From JAVBMJ01 sp031552535 (lineage in GTDB: Bacteria; Bacteroidota; Bacteroidia; Bacteroidales; Rikenellaceae), in contig JAVBMJ010000024.1 of assembly GCA_031552535.1 (NCBI GenBank), forward strand, positions 12,286 through 76,285: 64,000 nucleotides of DNA, written 5' to 3'. A program made the translations under genes and the position numbers. Each line of letters begins with the position of its first letter. The stretch's first letter is position 1. Positions 41,566 to 50,568 of the stretch are shown here, one piece after another. The notes below the pieces were generated by a model. The model was given only the letters and a program-made list of their open reading frames with translations. It did not search any database and was not told the DNA's origin.

Positions 41566-43764
41566 TTACCTCCTCAGCAGCCTGTTGACCGACTTCTGCG
41601 CTTCGTCGCGAATCTCTTTCGTATCGTCCGACGCAGCTATCGCTCGCAAACCCTCTACTATCTCCTCTCGGCGCCACGACATATCGAACCAGCCCAGAAC
41701 TTCGATGGCTTCCCTCCGCAACGATTCGCTGCGGCTGCGGTCTGCGGCAAAGGTCAGCAACGGACCGGCGCCCCACGAAGCGGGATTGTTGCGGAACCAC
41801 AACAGCACATAGCCTTTCTCGACCGCCTTGCTTACCGTATCCTTCAGCAGCGTCATGTCACGCTCGATTGTCGTGAGGTTGGCGCGTGTGCCGTTTATCT
41901 CCGACACCACGTCGGACCGGTCGTAGAACTTCATGCCGGCGGCCTGTTTTTCGATAGCTGAGGCCAATTTGTCCTGATCGAACATGCGGCTTTTGTAACT
42001 CACGTTGAACATCACGCGCTTCGAGACGTTGTCCACGAGCATGTTTTCGGCAAACGCGGGCAACAGTTCATCGGAGCCTGTTCTGGCTGCGTAGACTACC
42101 GCAAAACGCCTCGTCAGTTCATTGGCGTCGAGTACCGCCGCCTTGAGCACGTCATAGAACTCCGGCCCGCCCATGCGTGCAAGAATGCGCATCGCCTCCA
42201 GCCGCACCACCTCGTACTGCGACGAGAAATAAGTGTCTTTCAACACTTTGCCCAGCCCGGGATAACCGCCGCGGTAAAGCATTCTATAGACCATGCACTG
42301 TACGTCGCACGAGGGATGGCCCGTTTTTTTCAGCCAATATTTCGTATCGCCGTCGTGGAGGGCTACCGCCTCGTTGATATCGAAGTCGAGAGCCGTGTTG
42401 GCGAACCGGTAGGTCGGGTCGCCGAAGATGTGCGATTCCAGGAACGGGTTGAACCTGTTCCACTGCCCTATGCGCAAGCCCCCGGCCAGCAATCCCATAA
42501 ATTCCTCGGCCCATTTGTCCTGCACGGCGTTGACCGAATTGGCCTGGGTGGCTATCGTTTTGCCGCCGCCGAAAATATAAGCCCCGGCGATATAGTCGTC
42601 CAGGTGGTACGAACCGTTAAAACATGCGTCCAGCACCACGAAACGCGCATCGGGACGCACTTCGAGCACCTCTTCCAGCGTGATGTCGAGCGACAGGTTG
42701 TAGATCGAGTCGGCCTCTATGAGCTTCGGGTCCAGAGCCTCCTCGCACCATTGGCGCGGTACGCCCAGGCTCCTGACATACCGGTCTATCGCCGCTTCAC
42801 TGTCTTTGCCATCGCGCAAGGCCGATAATATTTTGCTGCGAAGATAGAGTTTTATGTTATTTATCGACCCGCCCACCGCACTCGTCGATTGATAGCCGTT
42901 GATATATTGTTTGCGGGGCGAGCCGTGGGTGTGGAACAGCATCACGTCCAGATCGTCGCGCACTATCTCATTAAATAGTGTTGTTTTCAGCGGATACCGG
43001 CTTTCAAAATCCATGAATTTAAAATAACTGCCGGGCATCGAGAGCGATGGCAACTGTTCCTTCAGCATTATTTGTTCGGCGGCCCAGGCCAGTTTCGATT
43101 CGCTGCTGTTGCCGTGGCCCCGCGCCGAAGTCATCTGGTCGAGGCGGTCCGGTCCGGCCTGGCGCCCGGCGACGACCTTGCGCAGGTATTCGTCAAGAAG
43201 GGCGTATTTATCTTTCGGTCCGTTTTCCAAAGGCTTTATACGCGCCGAATAGATCGCCGGGGACACCGATTGCCGCGAATCGGGACGCAATGTATAGTAG
43301 AAATAATCCGTCTTCACGGAGTCGCGTTTCAGGAAATCGAACTTCAGGCCGAAATCGTCGTAATAACGGTCGGATGGCACACTCGACTGCTGCCAGTCGC
43401 GAACCTGGTCCATCTTGAAAGCCGACGTGAGATGTTGCGCGTCGCGGATCATGGCCACCGGTATATCGCCCACGAACACCGCCCCCTCCAAAGGAGCCTT
43501 CGGGTCGCCGTGCAGTTTTTCGAGCAGGGCGCGTATCTCTTCGGGCGATTGCCAGTTGCGGCTCACGATATAAGTCCCCAGACCATCGCGCTCAACCGCG
43601 TCGCGATAGGCGTTTACCGCCTCTTTCACACGGGCATAACTCATCGAGTCGATGACAATGGCAAACGTCGAACGGCTCTTTGTTTTCGGGGCTTCGAGCG
43701 GTTGGGCATTGGCTGAAAGCGCAAAACACGCCACCGCAACTGTGTAAATTATAATCCGTTTCAT
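41566..43764 (-). CDS. Secreted caspase/gingipain-fold peptidase-like protein with HEAT repeats
   Basis: 732 residues. Sec signal peptide (1-20, ending SANA). The central domain carries LFHTHGSP (His278 or His280) and LDACFNGSYH (Cys381), the His-Cys pair of clan CD peptidases (caspase, C25 gingipain). The C-terminal 230 residues are HEAT-like alpha repeats (EVVRLEAMRILARMGGPEFYDVLKAAVLDANELTRRFA in parts). It lies inside the ilv operon between ilvN and ilvC, with gaps of 55 and 76 bp, so it is probably co-transcribed with amino-acid biosynthesis genes. The function there is unknown. Other Bacteroidota have a thioesterase gene in this place (recollection, not checked). Confidence 0.75.
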   Translation of the reverse strand: MKRIIIYTVAVACFALSANAQPLEAPKTKSRSTFAIVIDSMSYARVKEAVNAYRDAVERDGLGTYIVSRNWQSPEEIRALLEKLHGDPKAPLEGAVFVGDIPVAMIRDAQHLTSAFKMDQVRDWQQSSVPSDRYYDDFGLKFDFLKRDSVKTDYFYYTLRPDSRQSVSPAIYSARIKPLENGPKDKYALLDEYLRKVVAGRQAGPDRLDQMTSARGHGNSSESKLAWAAEQIMLKEQLPSLSMPGSYFKFMDFESRYPLKTTLFNEIVRDDLDVMLFHTHGSPRKQYINGYQSTSAVGGSINNIKLYLRSKILSALRDGKDSEAAIDRYVRSLGVPRQWCEEALDPKLIEADSIYNLSLDITLEEVLEVRPDARFVVLDACFNGSYHLDDYIAGAYIFGGGKTIATQANSVNAVQDKWAEEFMGLLAGGLRIGQWNRFNPFLESHIFGDPTYRFANTALDFDINEAVALHDGDTKYWLKKTGHPSCDVQCMVYRMLYRGGYPGLGKVLKDTYFSSQYEVVRLEAMRILARMGGPEFYDVLKAAVLDANELTRRFAVVYAARTGSDELLPAFAENMLVDNVSKRVMFNVSYKSRMFDQDKLASAIEKQAAGMKFYDRSDVVSEINGTRANLTTIERDMTLLKDTVSKAVEKGYVLLWFRNNPASWGAGPLLTFAADRSRSESLRREAIEVLGWFDMSWRREEIVEGLRAIAASDDTKEIRDEAQKSVNRLLRR

Positions 43765-43819
43765 AGATCCCAGGAAAAATTTATAGATTTAGCAACCCCG
43801 AAATATACCTATTCTCAAT

Positions 43820-44338
43820 CTATTCCACAAATTTTTCTCCCAAACGGTCGGCCACAGTGTCGCGGTGTAGCACCACGCTTCCCGAGCGCGTGAACTCTAT
43901 CAGGACCCCCTGGCCGTCGAGTTCGCGGCGCAACTGTTCGACGTCTTCCCTTGTGCCGGTCTTTTCCATGACGACATATCCGGCCGAAAGTTCTACCAGG
44001 CGAGCCCCCCACTGCCGGGTGAGCGAGTCGACCCTCGTGGCGTCGCGGAACATACGCGACGATATTTTATAAAGCGCGATCTCCTGGGTGATCAGTTCGT
44101 CCTGGTCGTAGAATTCCACCTCGATGACCTCGATTATATTGCGAAGTTGCCGCACCAGTTTCTGCATCGTCTCGCCGGTCGAATATGCTGTGATGACGAA
44201 CATGCTTATGCCCTTGAGCGACGACTCGGAAACTTTCAGGCTCTCTATATTGATCTTGCGGCGGAGATAGTGCGCCGTGATACGGTTCAGCACCCCTATG
44301 TGGTTCTCCGTAAACGCTATAACGATATATTCTCTCAT
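43820..44338 (-). CDS. ilvN: Acetolactate synthase small (regulatory) subunit
   Basis: 172 residues. The N-terminal ACT domain (NHIGVLNRITAHYLRRKINIESLKVSES) is the valine-binding regulatory fold, and a second ACT-like half follows from about residue 80. It stimulates the large subunit and imposes feedback inhibition. ilvB lies 39 bp upstream. Typical length for the short bacterial IlvN/IlvH type. Confidence 0.94.
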   Translation of the reverse strand: MREYIVIAFTENHIGVLNRITAHYLRRKINIESLKVSESSLKGISMFVITAYSTGETMQKLVRQLRNIIEVIEVEFYDQDELITQEIALYKISSRMFRDATRVDSLTRQWGARLVELSAGYVVMEKTGTREDVEQLRRELDGQGVLIEFTRSGSVVLHRDTVADRLGEKFVE

Positions 44339-44377
44339 TGTTTGATAATCATTTGCACCGGGTAAACCCGGAGGGAA

Positions 44378-46111
44378 TCATTCACTGAAGACTGTAGACG
44401 AAAGAGACGCTCCCGACGGAACCATTGGGAATACGTTATCCTCGCGCTTTACCACCACCTCCAGCAGATATGACCCTTCGGCGGCGATCATCACGCGCAG
44501 AGCCTCGTCCAGGTCGCGCGGGTCGTCGACCCGCGCCGACGGGATGCGGTATGCTGCAGCCACAGCCGCAAAATCGGGATTTTCGAGCTCGGTGAACGAA
44601 TAGCGCTTATCGTAGAAAAGCTGCTGCCACTGGCGTACCATCCCCAGATATGAGTTATTCAAAACCAATATTTTCACTCCTATACCGTTCTGCATTATCG
44701 TGCCCAACTCCTGGATGGTCATCTGTAGCCCCCCGTCGCCCAATACTGCGATCACAGGCCTCTCCGGGACACCCAGTTTCGCGCCAATGGCTGCCGGAAG
44801 GCCGAAGCCCATCGTCCCCAGACCGCCGGAAGTGATGAAACTGCGCGTGGAATTGAAGCGCGAGTAGCGGGCGCTGAACATCTGGTTTTGCCCCACGTCG
44901 GTAACCACCACCGCATTGCCGTCGACAGCATCGGCCAGGCTGCGTATCACATTAGCCATGGTGATCGCATCCCCGCCGTTACGTTCCATAGGCAGGATCA
45001 CTTTCTCCCGTTCTATAGCCCACCTCTGGCGTGCGAATTCCAACCATTCGTCACGCTCGACATGTTTCAGCCCCACCTTGAAGGCTTCGAGGGCTTCGAG
45101 CGCATCGCTGTGCACAGGCAGGTCGACCCTAAGATTCTTGCCCAGTTCGGAGGCGTCTATATCGACATGTATGATATCGGCCCACGGGGCGTAACCCTTG
45201 ACGTCGCCCGTCACGCGGTCGCTGAAACGCATCCCGACGGCTATAATCCGGTCGCTGTGCTGGGTCATTTCGTTGGCCGCCACGTTGCCGTGCATACCCA
45301 GGTTGCCTACAAACAACGGATGGGAACTCGGCACGGCCGATATGCCCATCAGCGTGGCAGCCATCGGAATGTTGCCCGCTTCGGCGAACTCCACTATTGA
45401 TCGTTCGGCCCCCGACAGCTTGACGCCCTGCCCCACGAGTATCAGTGGGCGCGAACTGCGGTTGATCATATCCACGCCACGGCGCGCGGTCTCGGCGTCG
45501 ACCACCGGATGCGGATTATAACTGCGCAACGACACGCATGGCCGGTAGAGGAAATCGACCGTCTCCGACTGCGCGTTCTTCGCAAAGTCGATCACAACGG
45601 GGCCCGGACGGCCCGAACGCGCTATATAGAACGCCTTTGCCACCGCCCCCGGTATCTCGGAAGCCGAAGTGACCTGGAAATTCCACTTCGTGACGGGCAT
45701 CGTCATGCTGATTATATCGGCCTCCTGGAAGGCGTCGGTACCCAGCAACGACGCAGCTACTTGTCCCGTGATGCAGACCAGCGGCGTGGAATCTATCATT
45801 GCGTCGGCAATCCCGGTCAACAGGTTGGTGGCACCGGGACCCGATGTGGCAAGGCATACGCCCACTTTTCCCGTCGCCCGGGCATATCCCTGCGCGGCAT
45901 GCACGGCCCCCTGCTCGTGGCGTGTGAGCACGTGGTGTATCTTGTCGCGGTAGTGGTAAAGGTGATCGTAGATCGGGATCACCGCCCCGCCCGGGTAGCC
46001 GAACATCACGTCGACACCCTCGGCTATGAGCGAAAGCATCAGTGCCTCGCCCCCTTGTATTTTTTGTTTATTCGACATCTCTCTTTTAAGTAATTCATGC
46101 ACCACGTTCAT
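44378..46111 (-). CDS. ilvB: Acetolactate synthase large subunit
   Basis: 577 residues. A thiamine-diphosphate enzyme with the N-terminal GYPGGAVIPIYDHLY motif, RHEQGAVHAAQGYARATGKVG with the catalytic Glu, and the GDGGLQMTIQELGT TPP-binding motif near 440. The ATG at 46111 overlaps the ilvD stop (ATGA), indicating translational coupling. Met at 46078 (566 aa) is an alternative that matches shorter family members. The sequence upstream in the same frame belongs to ilvD on another frame, so it was excluded. Confidence 0.95.
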   Translation of the reverse strand: MNVVHELLKREMSNKQKIQGGEALMLSLIAEGVDVMFGYPGGAVIPIYDHLYHYRDKIHHVLTRHEQGAVHAAQGYARATGKVGVCLATSGPGATNLLTGIADAMIDSTPLVCITGQVAASLLGTDAFQEADIISMTMPVTKWNFQVTSASEIPGAVAKAFYIARSGRPGPVVIDFAKNAQSETVDFLYRPCVSLRSYNPHPVVDAETARRGVDMINRSSRPLILVGQGVKLSGAERSIVEFAEAGNIPMAATLMGISAVPSSHPLFVGNLGMHGNVAANEMTQHSDRIIAVGMRFSDRVTGDVKGYAPWADIIHVDIDASELGKNLRVDLPVHSDALEALEAFKVGLKHVERDEWLEFARQRWAIEREKVILPMERNGGDAITMANVIRSLADAVDGNAVVVTDVGQNQMFSARYSRFNSTRSFITSGGLGTMGFGLPAAIGAKLGVPERPVIAVLGDGGLQMTIQELGTIMQNGIGVKILVLNNSYLGMVRQWQQLFYDKRYSFTELENPDFAAVAAAYRIPSARVDDPRDLDEALRVMIAAEGSYLLEVVVKREDNVFPMVPSGASLSSTVFSE

Positions 46112-47946
46112 TCTTCCACTACCCTCACCCCGCCTTTGTCGGCCGACGCTGCCATCGAAGCGTAAGCCTTCAGCGCTTTCGACACCACACGGTCGCGGTT
46201 TGCCGGACGATATTGCTCCACGCGCCAGCGTCGCCGCTCCAACTCTTCGCCGGTCAGCTCTACGTCGATCCTGCGTGCAGGGATATCTATCGTTATGCGG
46301 TCGCCATCCTCCAGCAACGCAATTTCGCCCCCTGCGGCGGCTTCGGGCGAGACATGTCCTATCGACAATCCCGAGGTGCCACCCGAAAAACGCCCGTCGG
46401 TCAACAGCGCGCACGCCTTGTCGAGGCGCCGCGATTTGAGGTACGACGTCGGGTAGAGCATTTCCTGCATCCCGGGACCCCCGCGCGGCCCTTCGTAGCG
46501 GATCACCACCACGTCGCCCGCCGATACCCGGCCTCCCAATATGCCCTCGACGGCATCCTCCTGCGACTCGAACACACGCGCCGTACCCTCGAAACGGAGG
46601 ATCGACTCGTCGACACCGGCAGTCTTGACGATACACCCCGCCGTTGCGATATTTCCGTATAAAACAGCCAATCCGCCGTCGGCAGAGTAGGCGTGCGCCG
46701 CGTCGCGTATGCACCCCGTAGCGCGGTCGGTGTCGGCTGCCTCGTAGTATCTGTTCTGCGAGGCCATCATCGTGTTGAAGAAGCCTCCCGGAGCGGAAAG
46801 CGCCCTGTATAGTGCCTCGTCCGTGACACCCGGCCCCGCAAGATCGTTCTCCGCAAGAGCCATGGCAAGATCGACGTAGTCAACCCGTAGCACCGAAGTG
46901 TCGAGCAACCCTGCCCGGTCCAGTTCGGCCATGATCGAGAGCACGCCCCCCGCGCGGTTGACATCCTCGATATGGTATTTACGGTAATTGGGCGACACCT
47001 TGCACAGCACCGGGACACGACGCGACAGGGCGTCTATATCGGCCATCGAAAAATCGACACCCGCCTCGGCAGCCACCGCCAACAGGTGCAGTACGGTATT
47101 CGAGGATCCTCCCATCGCTATGTCGAGCGACATGGCATTAAGGAAAGCCTGCCGCGTGGCTATCGAGCGCGGCAACACCCCCTCATCGCCTTCGAAATAA
47201 TACCGTTCAGCGTTGCGTACGATCAGCCTTGCCGCATCGCGCAGCAGATCCTGCCTCAGCGCATGTGTCGCCACCAATGTGCCGTTGCCGGGCAAGGCGA
47301 GTCCTAAAGCCTCGGCAAGGCAGTTCATCGAATTGGCCGTGAACATCCCCGAACAGCTTCCGCAAGTGGGGCAAGCACCTTGCGAAATGCGCTCCAGCAC
47401 GTCGTCCGGAACGCTTTCGTCGGCTCCCCGCACCATCACATCGACCAGATCGTAGCTCTCGCCGTCGACCACACCCGCCTCCATAGGCCCTCCCGAAACG
47501 AACACCGCCGGAATATTCAGCCTCATAGCCGCCATCAGCATGCCGGGAGTTATCTTATCGCAATTCGATATACAGACCATCGCGTCGACCGTGTGGGCGT
47601 TGACCATATACTCCACACTGTCGGCTATCAACTCGCGCGAAGGAAGCGAGTATAGCATCCCGTCGTGCCCCATGGCAATGCCATCGTCGATAGCTATAGT
47701 GTTAAACTCAGCCGCAAAACAGCCTTCGGACTCTATCCAGCGCTTCACCTGCTGGCCCGCTTCGTGCAGATGCGCATGGCCCGGCACGAATTGTGTGAAC
47801 GAATTGACGACGGCAATCACCGGACGGCCGAAATGCTCGTCACGCATGCCGTTGGCACGCCACAGGCTACGGGCCCCGGCCATCTTACGGCCCGAAGTCG
47901 ACACCGCGCTCCTCAATGGTTTCATTACCTTATCTCCACTGTCCAT
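46108..47946 (-). CDS. ilvD: Dihydroxy-acid dehydratase
   Basis: 612 residues (605 if it starts at Met 47925, which matches the usual KxRSA opening). It has the conserved N-terminal RSAVSTSGRKMAGARSLW, the Fe-S Cys motifs CISNCDKITPGM (Cys near 126) and CPTCGSCSGMFTANSMNC. First gene of the ilv operon. A -7 box (TATCTTTG, minus strand) lies at 48127-48134, so the leader would be about 180 nt. I saw no attenuation peptide rich in branched-chain codons in it. Confidence 0.96.
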   Translation of the reverse strand: MDSGDKVMKPLRSAVSTSGRKMAGARSLWRANGMRDEHFGRPVIAVVNSFTQFVPGHAHLHEAGQQVKRWIESEGCFAAEFNTIAIDDGIAMGHDGMLYSLPSRELIADSVEYMVNAHTVDAMVCISNCDKITPGMLMAAMRLNIPAVFVSGGPMEAGVVDGESYDLVDVMVRGADESVPDDVLERISQGACPTCGSCSGMFTANSMNCLAEALGLALPGNGTLVATHALRQDLLRDAARLIVRNAERYYFEGDEGVLPRSIATRQAFLNAMSLDIAMGGSSNTVLHLLAVAAEAGVDFSMADIDALSRRVPVLCKVSPNYRKYHIEDVNRAGGVLSIMAELDRAGLLDTSVLRVDYVDLAMALAENDLAGPGVTDEALYRALSAPGGFFNTMMASQNRYYEAADTDRATGCIRDAAHAYSADGGLAVLYGNIATAGCIVKTAGVDESILRFEGTARVFESQEDAVEGILGGRVSAGDVVVIRYEGPRGGPGMQEMLYPTSYLKSRRLDKACALLTDGRFSGGTSGLSIGHVSPEAAAGGEIALLEDGDRITIDIPARRIDVELTGEELERRRWRVEQYRPANRDRVVSKALKAYASMAASADKGGVRVVEE

Positions 47947-48126
47947 AACACTCCTTTCGCGACAAAGTTGGTGATTACTTCATCCCGGCACACAGTACGC
48001 CACTGCAGGCCGCCGATGTACAAAAGCGCAAATCACAAATCAAGATGCAGTGCACAAGTTTATTACTCTGCCGACAGACACTATATCAAAAAAATATTTT
48101 TATTGCGTATTGTTGATTTTATAACG

Positions 48127-48134
48127 CAAAGATA
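48127..48134 (-). promoter_or_regulatory. Probable -7 box of the ilv operon
   Basis: Reads TATCTTTG on the minus strand, a consensus match. Predicted leader of about 180-195 nt before the ilvD start. Confidence 0.5.
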
Positions 48135-48159
48135 TAAAATTCCACATCAAAATAAAAAT

Positions 48160-48205
48160 CGCAGTCCGGATAGATTTTACCAATGGAAAATCTATCCGGA
48201 CTGCG
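48160..48205. terminator. Perfect 19-bp stem hairpin between the barrel gene and ilvD
   Basis: Arms CGCAGTCCGGATAGATTTT and complement with an 8-nt ACCAATGG loop. It lies upstream of the ilv promoter and downstream of the minus-strand barrel gene ending at 48285, so it probably ends that transcript. The AT centre around CCAATGG resembles the other palindromes. Confidence 0.75.
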
Positions 48206-48284
48206 ACAGGCGGATTGTATAGGCGGCAGCCACATACATCCGGCAATAATGTCATATAAAAAAGCCGGCACTTGCCGGGCGGCG

Positions 48285-48854
48285 CTACCTCAGCGAGGCG
48301 GGATCGTCTATTTTGACCGGTTTAGGTTTCGTGGCGTCGAACCGGAAACCGAAGCCTGCATAAATCGACCAGCGGTTGTCGAAGTGCGACGAATAGGCGT
48401 CGAAATAGCGCGCGCCCACTGTGACGTAGGGCTGCCAATGCTTATACTCTCCCAGATTTACCTTGATCCCCGCATCGTAGTACATGTATCCCCAGTCGTC
48501 CGACTTGTTTGAAAGAGTGCTCCCCGCCCCTATGAGAAATTCGTAAGGCCGTGCCGGATTGCGCGTCAGGTTTATCCCGATCTCCACTCCCGCCAGGCCG
48601 TTGGCCTTCCAGCTCTTGACGCCGCCGGTCTCGAACAGGCCGGTATTCATATCTGCCACCACCCCCAACGACAGGGTTGTGTTAAACCTGTAACCCACGA
48701 TAAAACGAAAATCCTGCGTAATGAGTTTTCCGTCGTTCGAATCCGCCGCCACTCCAGCGCGGTACTCCACGCCGAAAATATCTCCCCGATCCTGAGCCAA
48801 ACCCGCAGATACCGCCATCAAGGCAATCACTGCCAAAATCAACAATTTTTTCAT
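48285..48854 (-). CDS. Outer-membrane beta-barrel protein
   Basis: 189 residues with signal peptide MKKLLILAVIALMAVSAGLAQ. The mature sequence alternates in strands typical of small Bacteroidota barrels: YRAGVAAD, FRFIVGYRFN, LSLGVVADMNTGLF, AGVEIGINL, YVTVGARYF, WSIYAGFGFRFD. The end carries a short KPVKIDDPASLR tail after the last strand. ATG 48854 was preferred to a TTG 54 bases upstream. Role unknown. It follows a glycine-rich lipoprotein gene at short distance and is closed by the hairpin at 48160-48205. Confidence 0.78.
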   Translation of the reverse strand: MKKLLILAVIALMAVSAGLAQDRGDIFGVEYRAGVAADSNDGKLITQDFRFIVGYRFNTTLSLGVVADMNTGLFETGGVKSWKANGLAGVEIGINLTRNPARPYEFLIGAGSTLSNKSDDWGYMYYDAGIKVNLGEYKHWQPYVTVGARYFDAYSSHFDNRWSIYAGFGFRFDATKPKPVKIDDPASLR

Positions 48855-48873
48855 AATGATATTTTTATTAAAA

Positions 48874-49770
48874 TTATTCAGCCCACAAATATTTGCTGTG
48901 TATGGCAACCGCCATCCCGGTTTTAATGGCTGAGATGGATTCCGGCGAAATTTGTGAACTATCCAGGATCTGAATGAATCCGGTTGTGTAAAGTTCTAAA
49001 TCCGCAATATTATTGATAGCTTCAATAACGTCGCAGAAAGACTCCAGCACACTTATCTCATTTGCAAATTGGGGATAATCGGCTACCAATGTGTTTATAG
49101 GGTATTGACCATTGTTTGTTGTTAGAACGATATTTTCTATAACATCCTCTAAAGGTACGTAAAACGTGTTCCCAGGGTTGGGGTCAATCCAGGAATCATT
49201 CCTCGTTGCACATCCATTTAATTGAATCGGTGTCAGCACTTCGTCGTAAACCAATCCGGTAACATCCCCGAATTGATTGTCGTATATTTCAGGATTCTCT
49301 GAAGATATTTTAGTTATGATACGGTTATGCTCAGCTCCAACCATATATTCCGAACTGAATAATCCAAATCCCAAAGAGACCGAAGATACGGAATCAAGCC
49401 AGTTTGACTTACCCGTGTCGATTACATCAATGGCATATACATCCGGGACGGAGACCCAATCCACCTTGGTTGCTCCGTATGATGCGCATATTCCAGCCCA
49501 TATGCTTCCTCCTACGCCTCCCACAGCTCCTACGGCAGCTCCGGCGGCATCGCAGGCCAGAACTTTCCAAAATTTTCCTCTTGCTTTTGTATGTATGATT
49601 CCGTGGCTGTGTGTAAAATCAGCATTGTAATTTACTATCCGGCCTTTTAAAACTTCGAACGTAGCGGATTCATTTGATAAAGGGGTGGGAGCTTGTTGTT
49701 TGGAGCAAGATAGTGTAAAGAATCCCGCAACGCCCAGACAGATCAAAGAGACACTAATGATTTTTTTCAT
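48874..49770 (-). CDS. Lipoprotein with a glycine-zipper segment
   Basis: 298 residues. The signal ends in FFTLSC (Cys22), so it is a lipoprotein. At about 74-104 lies a Gly/Ala-rich hydrophobic stretch (AAGAAVGAVGGVGGSIWAGI), a glycine-zipper-like membrane segment like those in some bacteriocins and toxins. The rest has no recognised domain. Low GC composition compared with the flanking genes suggests recent acquisition or relaxed selection. The neighbouring minus-strand barrel gene follows after 19 bp, so they may be co-transcribed. The function is unknown, with a membrane-inserting or pore-forming role as one possibility (inference). Confidence 0.72.
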   Translation of the reverse strand: MKKIISVSLICLGVAGFFTLSCSKQQAPTPLSNESATFEVLKGRIVNYNADFTHSHGIIHTKARGKFWKVLACDAAGAAVGAVGGVGGSIWAGICASYGATKVDWVSVPDVYAIDVIDTGKSNWLDSVSSVSLGFGLFSSEYMVGAEHNRIITKISSENPEIYDNQFGDVTGLVYDEVLTPIQLNGCATRNDSWIDPNPGNTFYVPLEDVIENIVLTTNNGQYPINTLVADYPQFANEISVLESFCDVIEAINNIADLELYTTGFIQILDSSQISPESISAIKTGMAVAIHSKYLWAE

Positions 49771-50052
49771 GGCAAATAAAGTTATTAAGTTAATAATATG
49801 TTATATTACAAGCTGTTCCATTATAATTCTATTAAAAAATATTGCATAATAAAACCTCTCCTTACATAGATATGCAATGCTAATTCAACGAATAAATCAC
49901 ATTGCAAGAGCCATTCATTTCCTGATGCAGAATATTGTATGTCAAATTAAAAAAAAAAAAGAGTAACATCCAAATATTTTGCGGGTTTAGTGCTATTTTC
50001 TAAAAAAATGCTATCAAATTGCACTAAGTAATATCGAATATTTATTTAACCA

Positions 50053-50157
50053 TTTTATTTTTTCTCCACCGGCATTTTTTTCACATCACTTCCCCGGTTT
50101 AGCCCGCTAAACCGGGGAAGTGACGCAAAAAAATCTACCGGAGATAAAAAACAAAAT
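50053..50157. repeat. Compound palindrome of about 105 nt
   Basis: An inner perfect stem of 18 bp (TCACTTCCCCGGTTTAGC at 50086-50103 and complement at 50106-50123, 2-nt loop) is nested within outer arms of about 28 bp that pair imperfectly (TTTTTTCTCCACCGG on the left with CTACCGGAGATAAAAAA on the right). It lies between divergent genes, which argues against a simple terminator. Confidence 0.8.
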
Positions 50158-50363
50158 ACGGATAAATAAATTTCCTCTATTACTTAAAATTACGCAAATG
50201 TTTAACTCCTGTTCGAACGGTTGTAAAAAAGGTTTATCTTTTCGACAGAAATCCCCGCAAAACCCTGCAGCCTGCCTGATATAAAGAAAGCTGGTTAACC
50301 GGGTGCAAGAAGAGTTTCAAAGAACGTGAATAAGAAATTTTAAACGCGTCTTATACAATGTAT

Positions 50364-50530
50364 TATAGCTTGTATAATTTTCAATAGAAAATAGTTGCGA
50401 GTTATCTTTAGTGCTATTTTTTATAAAAATCGAGGAGCATAGTGGTGTCCTATGTAACGAAATTTTCACGCGAAAAGCGGTCCGGAAGAACTTATAATAC
50501 TTTCCATAGGAAATTTAAACAGTTTCTTAA
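50364..50530. repeat. MITE-like element, copy A
   Basis: Shares its interior with the element at 57423-57584: AAATAGTTGCGA, TGCTATTTT, AAATCGAGGAGCATAGTGGT, TATGT.ACG and the right end ATAGGAAATTTA.ACAG. Left end is decayed. It lies just before the AlkD-like gene and may contribute promoter or leader sequence. Confidence 0.7.
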
Positions 50531-50568
50531 TATACTATCATTACATTTGGGGTGATAAAATCATTCGT

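Larger units (their letters stand above)
47947..48284. other. ilv leader and promoter region
   Basis: The 338 bp between the barrel gene and ilvD contain the terminator hairpin 48160-48205, the -7 box 48127-48134 and a leader of about 180 nt. No leader peptide of note and no recognised riboswitch were seen. Confidence 0.6.
49771..50568. other. AT-rich divergent intergenic region with large palindrome and MITE-like copy
   Basis: About 800 bp without a supported gene. It holds a compound palindrome at 50053-50157, a MITE-like copy at 50364-50530 and long AT-rich tracts. Promoters for the two divergent flanking genes must lie here, but no confident consensus box was found. Confidence 0.6.

Noticed and set aside
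44378..46714. A 778-codon frame for ilvB extending 200 codons upstream
   Set aside because: The N-terminal extension is Arg/Cys-rich and overlaps ilvD on another frame. The family start and the ATGA overlap place the start at 46111.
47947..48120. Leader attenuator for the ilv operon
   Set aside because: No branched-chain-codon-rich leader peptide or competing hairpins were found in the leader.
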